From Myxococcales bacterium (lineage in GTDB: Bacteria; Lernaellota; Lernaellaia; Lernaellales; Lernaellaceae): 34,468 bases of DNA. The notes beneath the pieces are model-generated. The model was not told the origin of the DNA. It did not search any database and was given only the letters and a program-made list of their open reading frames with translations. Each line of letters opens with the position of its first letter. Position 1 is the first letter of the stretch. The stretch is from NCBI GenBank assembly GCA_012517325.1, contig JAAYVF010000123.1, positions 1 through 34,468 of the forward strand, given 5' to 3'. Made by a program: the position numbers and the translations under genes. Shown piece after piece: positions 15,654-22,716 of this stretch.

Positions 15654-17483
15654 ATGGCCGCGAAAACGTTGGTGGAATGGATCAAGGACCGGGTCGTCAT
15701 TTTCGACGGCGCGATGGGCACGGAACTGTACAAACGGCATCAGTTCGTCAACGTCTGTTACGATCAACTCAGCCTGACCCAACCGGAGATCGTCAAGGAA
15801 ATTCACCGCGCCAACAAACGCGCCGGCGCGGACGTCCTGACCACCAACAGTTTCGGCGCCAACCGCCGCAAGCTGTCGGGGTTCTTGCTCGGCGATCAGA
15901 CCTTCGCCATCAACAAGGCCGCGGCGGAAGTCGCCCGCGAGGTGGCCGGCGACGAATTGCTGGTCGCCGGCAGCGTCGGCCCGCTCGATCTGAGCGTCGG
16001 CATGGGCGGTTTCCCGGAAGACCAGGCGATTTCGCTCTATATGGAATCCATCCACGGCCTGAAGGAAGGCGGGGTGGATTTCATCATCTTCGAAACCTTC
16101 AGCCGCCGCGAAAACCTGCTGGCCGCGATCCGCGCCGCCGCGCGATTGGAAATGCCCTACATCCCCAGCATGGCGGTCGGCGAGCAGGGCATCACCCGCC
16201 ACGGCGAGACGATCGAACACTTTTACGCGCCCTTCCCGGCCGATCTGCCCGCGCCGCTGCTGCTCGGTTTCAACTGCGGCGTCGGCCCGGCCGAATGGCT
16301 GGAACTGCTCGAACGTTTCGTGCCGGGTTCGCCCTACCCGGTGCTGGTGCAACCCAACGCCGGCCTGCCCAAGTTCGTCAACGACCGGATGATCTACATG
16401 ACCAGCCCGGAATATTTCCTGACCTACGCCCTGCATTTCGTGCAGATCGGCGTACGGGCGATCGGCGGTTGCTGCGGCACCGGGCCGGAGCACATTCACG
16501 AGTTGACCGCCGGCGTCAAAGCGCTGCACAAAAAGCACGTCGAGGTCCGGGAACTCTCGCGGGAAAAGGTCGAATTGCGGGAACCCTGCCCGACCGAAGT
16601 GAAATCGCGTTTCGCCTGGAAGCTCGCCCACCGGCAATGGGTGACCAGCATCGAGATCGTGCCGCCGCTCGGCTTCGACATGAACCCGACGGTCGAGCGC
16701 GCCCGCGCCTGCAGCATCCAGGGCGTCGACGCGATCAACATCCCCGACGGTCCCCGCGCCAGTTCGCGCGTCAGCCCGCTGATCGCCGCGCTGACGATCC
16801 AGCAACGCGTCGGCATCGAGGTGATCCTGCACCTGACCTGCCGCGACCGCAACATCATCGGCATGCAATCCGACCTGCTCGGCTGCGCGGCGGCCGGCAT
16901 CAGCAACGTTTTGATCATCACCGGCGACCCGCCCAAACTGGGCGATTATCCCTTCGCGACGGCGGTGTTCGACCTGGACGCCATCGGCTTTACCAGCATC
17001 GCCGCGCGGCTCAACCGCGGCGTGGATATCGGCGGCCATCCGGTCGATCCGGCCACCTGTTTTTTGATCGGCGTCGGCGCCGACCCGTCCCACCTTGATC
17101 AAAAACGGGAAATCGACCGGCTGCACCAGAAAATCGCGGCCGGCGCGGAGTACGTAATCACCCAACCGATCTTCGACGTCGACGTCCTGATGCGTTTTCT
17201 GGAAAAGATCGGCGATCTGCCGGTGCCGATCATCGCCGGCATCTGGCCGCTGGCCAGTTTGCGCAACGCCGAGTTCCTCAACAACGAAGTGCCGGGCGTC
17301 ACGGTACCGGCCTGGATTCTCAAGCGCATGGCGGCGGCCTCGGCCAGCAAGGAAGCCGCCCGCGCCGAAGGGATCGCCATCGCCCGCGAACTGCGCGACC
17401 AGATCCGGCCGCACATCGCGGGCATTCAGGTCAGCGCCCCGTTCGGCAACGTTCAGACGGCGCTGGCGGTCACCGCGCCCTGA
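15654..17483 (+). CDS. Homocysteine S-methyltransferase / methylenetetrahydrofolate reductase fusion
   Basis: This 609-residue two-domain protein has YitJ-like architecture and length. The N-terminal homocysteine methyltransferase domain (about 1-290) has FDGAMGTELY, the zinc ligand in GFNCGVGP, and the paired Cys in GGCCGTGPEHI. The C-terminal domain (about 310-609) is a MetF-type TIM-barrel flavoprotein that reduces methylene- to methyltetrahydrofolate. It starts near TSIEIVPPLGFD and includes HLTCRDRN and ITGDPPK. The reductase half can supply methyltetrahydrofolate to MetH just upstream, and the methyltransferase half is a second homocysteine domain in tandem with MetH. A GGGAGG lies 13 bases before the ATG, a little far. 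A rubredoxin gene follows 12 bp downstream. Confidence 0.9.
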   Translation: MAAKTLVEWIKDRVVIFDGAMGTELYKRHQFVNVCYDQLSLTQPEIVKEIHRANKRAGADVLTTNSFGANRRKLSGFLLGDQTFAINKAAAEVAREVAGDELLVAGSVGPLDLSVGMGGFPEDQAISLYMESIHGLKEGGVDFIIFETFSRRENLLAAIRAAARLEMPYIPSMAVGEQGITRHGETIEHFYAPFPADLPAPLLLGFNCGVGPAEWLELLERFVPGSPYPVLVQPNAGLPKFVNDRMIYMTSPEYFLTYALHFVQIGVRAIGGCCGTGPEHIHELTAGVKALHKKHVEVRELSREKVELREPCPTEVKSRFAWKLAHRQWVTSIEIVPPLGFDMNPTVERARACSIQGVDAINIPDGPRASSRVSPLIAALTIQQRVGIEVILHLTCRDRNIIGMQSDLLGCAAAGISNVLIITGDPPKLGDYPFATAVFDLDAIGFTSIAARLNRGVDIGGHPVDPATCFLIGVGADPSHLDQKREIDRLHQKIAAGAEYVITQPIFDVDVLMRFLEKIGDLPVPIIAGIWPLASLRNAEFLNNEVPGVTVPAWILKRMAAASASKEAARAEGIAIARELRDQIRPHIAGIQVSAPFGNVQTALAVTAP

Positions 17484-17495
17484 CGAGGTCTGCCG

Positions 17496-17657
17496 ATGGA
17501 TGACAAATGGGTGTGCATCAACTGCGGCTTCATTTACGACCCGACGCACGGCGACCCGGCGCGCGGCTTTCCGCCCGCCACGCCGTTCGAGCGCCTGCCC
17601 GATAACTGGACGTGCCCGATCTGTTACGCGGCGAAGTCATCGTTCGATCGCTTGTAG
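17496..17657 (+). CDS. Rubredoxin
   Basis: This 53-residue rubredoxin is an electron carrier with a single iron on four cysteines. The first pair is CINCG (Cys7, Cys10), followed by FIYDP, GDP, PPATPFERLPDNW, and the second pair CPIC (Cys40, Cys43). Everything matches classic rubredoxin except that the residue after the last Cys is Tyr44 rather than the usual Gly. The ATG follows TGACGAGG by 7 bases, and the gene starts 12 bp after the methylenetetrahydrofolate reductase fusion, so co-transcription is likely. This suggests, but does not show, a redox link to the reductase or to MetH reactivation. It is short and easily missed beside a longer out-of-frame reading. Confidence 0.93.
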   Translation: MDDKWVCINCGFIYDPTHGDPARGFPPATPFERLPDNWTCPICYAAKSSFDRL

Positions 17658-17681
17658 CGCGTCCGGATCCGGCGGACACCG

Positions 17682-18593
17682 ATGAAAAAAACGACCCTGT
17701 TCCTCCTGTTTCTCATGAACGCGATCTGGGGCGGCACGTACGCCGCGGTCAAATCGATCATGCCGCACGCGCCGTACTACCTGGTCACTTCGACCCGCTA
17801 CCTGCTGGCCGCGATTCCGGTGCTGCTTTATGTCGGCCGGCGTTACGGCCTGCGCATGAGCCGCGGCGATTACCTGCGCTGCCTGATCATCGGCTTGTCG
17901 ACCCTGGTCTTCAGCCCGCTGCTGATGTACACCGGCGTCAACCTCGGCCGTTCGGCGGATGCCGCGATCCTCACCGCCACCGAACCGCTGCTCGTGGCCC
18001 TGGGAGCGTATTTCTACCTGCGGGAGCGAATCGGCGGCCGGACCGTGGCGGCGCTGTTCATCGCCTTCACCGGCGCCCTGCTGTTGTCCGAATTCTGGCA
18101 CGAAAACGGCCTGGTCAATCCGGCGGCCATCGCCCTGATCGCCACCGCGGTCCTTTTTGAATCGACCTATTCGGTCCTGAGCAAGGAACTGCTGGCCCGC
18201 CACGAACCGATCAAAATCCTGGCGGTCGTCCTGCTTTCCGGCTCGCTCGTCAACGCGACGGCGATCACCTTGCTCGGCTGGTGGCCCGGGCTCGCCGGCT
18301 TGAACGGCGTCGATTGGCTGGTGCTCGTCGTCTACCTCGTCCTGATCTGCACGGTTTTCGGCTTCGCCTTCTGGAATTTCGCCCTGCGCCGCAACGCGAC
18401 GGCCAACGTTTCCCTGACGATTTTCGTGCAGCCGCTGTTCGGCCTCCTCATCGGCTGGGTCTGGCTGCGGGAATCGCCCTCGCTCGGCCAATTGGCCGGT
18501 ACCATGATGATCCTGGCGGCACTGACTATCGCTTTCTCCGGCCAAACCGCCGGGCCGGACCGCGATCTGCCGCCGGCGCCCCCGTCCGTCTGA
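17682..18593 (+). CDS. DMT-superfamily (EamA) transporter
   Basis: This 303-residue inner membrane protein shows the two EamA repeats of five helices each. The first runs from MKKTTLFLLFLMNAIWGG to about residue 140 and the second from about 146 to 290. Typical EamA features are the WGGTYAAVK start, the TATEPLLVALGAYFYLRERIG loop-helix of repeat one, and the matching FVQPLFGLLIGWVWLRESPS of repeat two. Members usually export amino acids, nucleosides or other metabolites; the substrate cannot be deduced. It starts 24 bp after the rubredoxin gene and has only a weak ribosome-binding site, so coupling to the upstream operon is possible. A small GCCGG/CCGGC hairpin at 18626-18639 follows, without a T-run. 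Confidence 0.9.
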   Translation: MKKTTLFLLFLMNAIWGGTYAAVKSIMPHAPYYLVTSTRYLLAAIPVLLYVGRRYGLRMSRGDYLRCLIIGLSTLVFSPLLMYTGVNLGRSADAAILTATEPLLVALGAYFYLRERIGGRTVAALFIAFTGALLLSEFWHENGLVNPAAIALIATAVLFESTYSVLSKELLARHEPIKILAVVLLSGSLVNATAITLLGWWPGLAGLNGVDWLVLVVYLVLICTVFGFAFWNFALRRNATANVSLTIFVQPLFGLLIGWVWLRESPSLGQLAGTMMILAALTIAFSGQTAGPDRDLPPAPPSV

Positions 18594-18651
18594 CCACCCG
18601 CGGTCGTCACTGGCCCGCCCCACCGGCCGGTAAACCGGCAAATTAGTGAAT

Positions 18652-18679
18652 TTGACATCAAGCGAATCATGGGGATAAT
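18652..18679 (+). promoter_or_regulatory. Sigma70-type promoter for the beta-propeller gene
   Basis: A perfect TTGACA (18652-18657) and GATAAT (18674-18679, 5/6) are separated by 16 bases, the best promoter match I found in the window. Transcription should start near 18686, leaving a leader of about 67 bases before the ATG at 18753. With the terminator at 20469-20497 it defines a one-gene transcript. Confidence 0.65.
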
Positions 18680-18752
18680 CATCCCGGGGAGACTAACCGG
18701 CCCGGGACACCGTCCTGGCCTGCGATCGCGAAGCAGAGAAGGAGCGAATGCG

Positions 18753-20447
18753 ATGAAACCGAAACGGATTCTCCTGTGGATGACGGCAATTCTGTTATTG
18801 GCCGCTTCCCCGTTGTTCGCCGAATACGGAGATTGGGAAAAAATTTACAGCATCGGCGGAACGCCGGGATTCTCCAACGCGGCTTTCATGAGCCTGGGCA
18901 TCGGCGATCCGGACAACCTGTACACCGCCGGCATTCAGCAGACCGGCGGCATGTCGATCACTTACGCCTGGGACAGCCACGACGGCGGCTACACCTGGTC
19001 GCCGCTGATCGAAACCTCCGCCAGCGGTGAAGGCTGCGACATCATGTCGCTGTTTTCCTTCGTGATCACCGCCGGCGCGACCAATGCCGACTCCGCGGTA
19101 TTCGCCGGCATCCAGGTTTCGCCGGAATGCATCGAGGAAAACGAGTTCCCGGCCTGCATGTTCAAGTGCATGTTCCTGCTGGAACCGGTGGTGCACATCA
19201 CGACCGACGGCGGCGAGACGACGCAGCAAGCCACGATCACCGGCGCCGGCATGTACAACATGATCATGGCGTTCACGTTCGTCGATGAAACCATCGGCTA
19301 CGGCGCCGGCGTGCCGAACCTGCTGGTGCGGACGCAGGACGGCGGCCTTTCCTGGACCAAGCTGGCCGCCCCCGGCAACATCGCCACCTACTACAACGAC
19401 GTGCAATTCTTCGACGCCAACACCGGCTACCTGGTTTCCGGCGTCCCGGAAGAAGAGAAAAAATCGGGCGATTCGCCGCGGGAAAAATACGAAGAACTGA
19501 TGTTCGCCCTGAAATGGATGAAAGACCCGATCTTCCGGATGAACTGGCGCGAACAGCATCCGGACCAGGACGACAAAGGCCAGCTCGGCAAATTCTGGCG
19601 CACCACCGACGGCGGCGGGACCTGGGAAAATCCCTTCTCTTACGCCAACGCCAGCTTCCTCAATATCGAAATGGTCGACGAGGAAACCGGCTTCATCCTC
19701 GGCGAACCGCACACCGGCACGTATCCGGTCATTCTCTTCAAAACCACCGACGGCGGCGACACCTGGACCGATATTTCGGCGCGCCTGCCGCAGGATCTGC
19801 CCAATGTTTTGAAATGGGCGGTTTCCTCACTCGCCTTCCAGCCGATTTTCGGCGAAACCGGCTTCATCGGCGGCGTCGGCCAGAGTTTTTCCGGTTACCA
19901 GCCGATCCTGTTCTACACGGCGGACCTGGGCGAATCCTGGCAGTTTGACGAAACCGTGACCGACCTCGCCAACCCGATCATGCAACTGAAATGGGCGAAT
20001 CCGAAAACCGCCTTCACCGTCGGCTTCGAGCTCTCGGTCTTCAAATACACGCAGGAAAACGTGCCGCCGATGGCCGATGCCGGTGAGGATGGCGTTGGTG
20101 AAACCGGCCAGGAAATCACCCTGGACGGCTCGGCTTCGTTCGATTACGACGACGATCCGCTGACCTATCACTGGACGCAGATCGACGGCCCGAACGCGAC
20201 CATCGCCGATCCGACCGCCGCCGTGACGACCTTCGTCGTTTCCGACCCCGGCTCACCGATCTTCCAATTGACCGTCAACGACGGCCAGGAAGACGGCTCC
20301 GATTCGGTGACCTACACCGTCACCCAGGGCGCCGACGATGACGACACCGGCGCCGACGACGACAACGCCGACGACGACGCTTCGCCGACCGACGACGACA
20401 ACGCCGACGACGACGATGACGACGACAACGGCGGCTGCGGTTGCTGA
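18753..20447 (+). CDS. Secreted beta-propeller/PKD-like protein with Asp-rich tail and GCGC C-terminus
   Basis: This 564-residue exported protein has a signal peptide (MKPKR, hydrophobic core, then SPLFAEYGD). The first about 430 residues contain BNR/Ycf48-like propeller repeats with Asp-box motifs: DGGYTWSP, DGGLSWTK, DGGGTWEN and DGGDTWTD. A PKD/REJ-like beta-sandwich follows (about 443-524, PPMADAGEDG through SVTYTVTQ), with LDGSASFDYDDDPLTYHWTQ marking the family. Residues about 526-559 are an Asp/Asn/Ala tract, and the chain ends NGGCGC. AGAAGGAG lies 8 bases before the ATG; upstream in-frame codons to 18669 fall in the leader. The propeller architecture suggests surface or extracellular binding, with no catalytic motif. 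It shares its tail style with the protein at 7762-9300. Confidence 0.85.
   Translation: MKPKRILLWMTAILLLAASPLFAEYGDWEKIYSIGGTPGFSNAAFMSLGIGDPDNLYTAGIQQTGGMSITYAWDSHDGGYTWSPLIETSASGEGCDIMSLFSFVITAGATNADSAVFAGIQVSPECIEENEFPACMFKCMFLLEPVVHITTDGGETTQQATITGAGMYNMIMAFTFVDETIGYGAGVPNLLVRTQDGGLSWTKLAAPGNIATYYNDVQFFDANTGYLVSGVPEEEKKSGDSPREKYEELMFALKWMKDPIFRMNWREQHPDQDDKGQLGKFWRTTDGGGTWENPFSYANASFLNIEMVDEETGFILGEPHTGTYPVILFKTTDGGDTWTDISARLPQDLPNVLKWAVSSLAFQPIFGETGFIGGVGQSFSGYQPILFYTADLGESWQFDETVTDLANPIMQLKWANPKTAFTVGFELSVFKYTQENVPPMADAGEDGVGETGQEITLDGSASFDYDDDPLTYHWTQIDGPNATIADPTAAVTTFVVSDPGSPIFQLTVNDGQEDGSDSVTYTVTQGADDDDTGADDDNADDDASPTDDDNADDDDDDDNGGCGC
20334..20429 (+). repeat. Asp-codon low-complexity tract
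   Basis: A GAC-dominated tract encodes Asp runs broken by Ala, Asn, Thr, Gly and Pro, directly before the terminal GGCGC of the propeller protein. It is nearly a GAC trinucleotide repeat near 20404-20429 (seven Asp codons, then Asn), so replication slippage could change its length. Confidence 0.85.
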
Positions 20448-20468
20448 TCGATTCAATGAGTTGGAAGC

Positions 20469-20497
20469 AGCCCGGTCGGAAACGGCCGGGCTTTTTT
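20469..20497 (+). terminator. Rho-independent terminator
   Basis: A 10-bp stem with one G-T pair (AGCCCGGTCG, 20469-20478, with CGGCCGGGCT, 20483-20492) encloses a GAAA tetraloop. It is followed by a run of six T (20492-20497), the first of which is also the last base of the stem. It begins 21 bases after the propeller gene stop and should end that transcript. Confidence 0.92.
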
Positions 20498-20526
20498 ATT
20501 GACCCACAAAAACGGCGCGAACCGCC

Positions 20527-20634
20527 TTACCCGTTGATCATCGACAGGCACAAGACGGCAAAAAACGCGATCAGCAGAAAATAGCGTTGCGCGTCGGTCG
20601 CGAGTTGAAAGACGAGTCGGAGATCGTTCGGCAT
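20527..20634 (-). CDS. 35-residue single-helix membrane protein
   Basis: This small minus-strand frame starts with ATG at 20634, preceded by GGGGGAG at a spacing of 6. It encodes MPNDLRLVFQLATDAQRYFL followed by LIAFFAVLCLSMING and a TAA stop. The layout is a charged, amphipathic N-terminal half and one hydrophobic helix (about residues 18-33). The strong ribosome-binding site and coherent membrane topology support a real gene despite its size. It is convergent with the propeller gene, whose terminator lies between them. No family is recognised. Small single-helix proteins often bind larger membrane complexes, but no partner can be named here. Confidence 0.55.
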   Translation of the reverse strand: MPNDLRLVFQLATDAQRYFLLIAFFAVLCLSMING

Positions 20635-20788
20635 CGCTTGCTCCCCCAAGCAACTGCCCGAATCATAGGCGCGCCGCCGCGGCATCGCAAGGTCTTCGGC
20701 TCCGGCAAGCCGACTTTGCTTGCATTCGCCGGGTGGCTCGTATAAAAACCAAAGTCGAGTGCTTCGGTAGAGTTTTCAAGGAGCGGGC

Positions 20789-21613
20789 ATGTCGGCTGAT
20801 TATCAACGATTGATCGCGCATTTGCGCGATTACAAAAGGGCCGCGATCGCCTTTTCGGGAGGCGTGGACTCGTCGTTGCTGTTGGCGGCGGCGAAAGACG
20901 CCCTGGGCGACGAGGTTTTAGCGCTGATCGGCGTTTCGCCGACCCTGCCGCAACGTGAATTGCGGGAGGCGCAGGCGCTTTGCGACACCCTCAAGGTTCG
21001 TTATCAACTGGTGCAAACAGCCGAAATGGACGATCCGCATTATCGGGCCAACTCCGATCGGCGCTGCTACTATTGTAAAAAATATTTGTACCAGGCCTTC
21101 TTGCAGGCCGCCCGAAACCACGATTATTCGACCGTTCTCGAAGGCAGTAATCGCGACGATTTGAGCGACTACCGTCCGGGGATGGAAGCGCTGCGCGAAC
21201 TGGGCATCCGCTCGCCGTTCGTCGAACTGAACATCGGCAAGGAGCAAATCCGCCAAATGGCCCGCGAGCGCGGCCTGACGGTGTGGGACAAACCCGCGGC
21301 GGCCTGCCTGGCTTCGCGCATCCCTTACGGCGAGCCGATCGACGCGGAAAAACTCGCGCGAATCGAACGGGCCGAGGACTCGCTGCACGATCTGGGCTTT
21401 CGCCAGGTGCGCGCCCGCGACCACGGCGGCCTGGTGCGGATCGAAGCCGCGCCGGAGGATTTGCCCAAACTGCTCGACCCCGCCAAGCGGGAAGCCGTCG
21501 TCACGGCCATGAAAAGCGCGGGCTACCTCTATGTCTCCCTGGATTTGCAGGGTTACCGGCGCGGCGCGATGAACGAAGCGCTGCCCCCGGCGGAAAACGA
21601 TGAACCGAAGTGA
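20789..21613 (+). CDS. larE: LarE-like PP-loop sulfurtransferase
   Basis: This 274-residue PP-loop ATPase is of the LarE family. The loop FSGGVDSSL is at residues 22-30. A CxxC lies at Cys93/Cys96 in RRCYYCKKYLY, and a third Cys173 in PAAACLASRIPYGEP, the position of the sulfur-donating Cys in sacrificial LarE. A CxxC plus this Cys is the pattern I associate with [4Fe-4S]-dependent LarE enzymes rather than the suicide type (inference). LarE normally sulfurates the nickel-pincer precursor together with LarB and LarC, neither of which is here. AAGGAGCGGGC precedes the ATG. The gene overlaps mnmA by 14 bases. The real substrate may differ from that of lactate racemase maturation. Confidence 0.85.
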   Translation: MSADYQRLIAHLRDYKRAAIAFSGGVDSSLLLAAAKDALGDEVLALIGVSPTLPQRELREAQALCDTLKVRYQLVQTAEMDDPHYRANSDRRCYYCKKYLYQAFLQAARNHDYSTVLEGSNRDDLSDYRPGMEALRELGIRSPFVELNIGKEQIRQMARERGLTVWDKPAAACLASRIPYGEPIDAEKLARIERAEDSLHDLGFRQVRARDHGGLVRIEAAPEDLPKLLDPAKREAVVTAMKSAGYLYVSLDLQGYRRGAMNEALPPAENDEPK

Positions 21614-22691
21614 ATCGCCGACCGTGCTGGTCGCCATGAGCGGCGGCGTGGACAGCACGGTCGCCGCGGCGCTGCTGCGCGAACAGGGCTACCACGTCGT
21701 CGGCGCGACCCTGCGCCTGCACGATCTCACCCCACCCGGCGCGGCGGCCGCCTGCGGCGACCCGTCCGGCGTGGCGGCGGCGGAACAAGCGGCAAAATTC
21801 CTGGGCATCGAGCATCGGGTGATCGACGGCCGCGACCGCTTTCGCGAGGCCGTGCTCAAGGCCAGTTGGGACGATTACGCGAACGGCCGGACGCCCAACC
21901 CGTGCACCTGGTGCAACCGCGAACTCAAGTTCGGTTTCCTGTGGGAAACGGCCCGCGACCTGGGCGCGGCAATGATCGCGACCGGCCATTACGCCCGCCT
22001 CGTGCCGGGCGAAGGCGCCGTCGAACTGTATCGCGGCCGCGACCCGCAGAAGGATCAATCGTATTTTCTGTTCGCGCTGACCGCCGAGCAGCGGGCCCGC
22101 TCGCTGTTGCCGCTGGGCGAATACACCAAGCCCGAGGTGCGCGAACTGGCCCGCCGCCTGGGCGTGGCCAACGCCGAGCGGACCGAGAGCCAGGACGCCT
22201 GTTTCGCCTCCGGTGACGAAATTTTCGCCGAGGATCTGCGCCGCTTTTTTCAGGCGCCGGGCCGCGCCGGAACGATCGTGGATGAAAGCCGGCGGATTTT
22301 AGGCCGGCACGAAGGCCTGCACCGCTTCACGATCGGCCAACGGCAGGGTTTGGGCGTCGCCCTGGGAAAACGGGCCTGGGTCGAGCGGATCGACGCGGCC
22401 GACGCAACGGTGGTTGTCACGACCGATCCTGAACGGTTGCGGGCGAGCGGTCTGGTCGCCGCGCCGGTGTGCTGGTCGCGCGAACCCTGGGTCGGCCCTT
22501 GCGAAGTGCAGATCCGCTACCGGCACAAAGCGTCGCCCGCCCGGATCGAGATGGCGGATGCCGCGACCGCCGTGGTACGCTTCAATCAACCCTTGCGAGC
22601 GGTGACGCCCGGCCAAGCGGCGGTGTTCTACGACGGTGACCGCGTCATCGGAGGCGGCTGGATTCGGGAAGCGCTCGTCGGCGCCGAATGA
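21600..22691 (+). CDS. mnmA: tRNA 2-thiouridylase MnmA
   Basis: This 363-residue enzyme should thiolate U34 of Glu, Gln and Lys tRNAs. The PP-loop AMSGGVDST is at 12-20. The nucleophile region NPCTWCNRELKFG carries Cys105 as the canonical catalytic Cys, with an extra Cys102 making a CxxC. The second canonical Cys is Cys201 in ESQDACFASGD. Other hallmarks are ATGHYARL, DQSYFLF, and the C-terminal FTIGQRQGLG and VRFNQPLRAVTPGQAAVFYDGD barrel. The start overlaps larE by 14 bases with GCGGAAAACG before the ATG, so translation is probably coupled. Length is typical. Cysteine desulfurase and TusA-type sulfur donors are not in the window. Confidence 0.93.
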   Translation: MNRSESPTVLVAMSGGVDSTVAAALLREQGYHVVGATLRLHDLTPPGAAAACGDPSGVAAAEQAAKFLGIEHRVIDGRDRFREAVLKASWDDYANGRTPNPCTWCNRELKFGFLWETARDLGAAMIATGHYARLVPGEGAVELYRGRDPQKDQSYFLFALTAEQRARSLLPLGEYTKPEVRELARRLGVANAERTESQDACFASGDEIFAEDLRRFFQAPGRAGTIVDESRRILGRHEGLHRFTIGQRQGLGVALGKRAWVERIDAADATVVVTTDPERLRASGLVAAPVCWSREPWVGPCEVQIRYRHKASPARIEMADAATAVVRFNQPLRAVTPGQAAVFYDGDRVIGGGWIREALVGAE

Positions 22692-22716
22692 CCCTCTTTT
22701 CACGAGGAGCCAAGCC

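Noticed and set aside
15597-17549. A 650-codon open frame on the minus strand opposite the methyltransferase/MTHFR fusion, and similar long frames at 12641-14701, 28098-29666, 30938-32347 and 3611-5011
   Set aside because: These are antisense to genes with clear domain motifs. Their products are rich in Arg, Gln, Asp and His with no recognisable motifs or ribosome-binding sites, as expected of antisense frames in GC-rich DNA.
20741-20746. TATAAA upstream of larE as a promoter -10
   Set aside because: No -35 match at a suitable distance; too weak to list.
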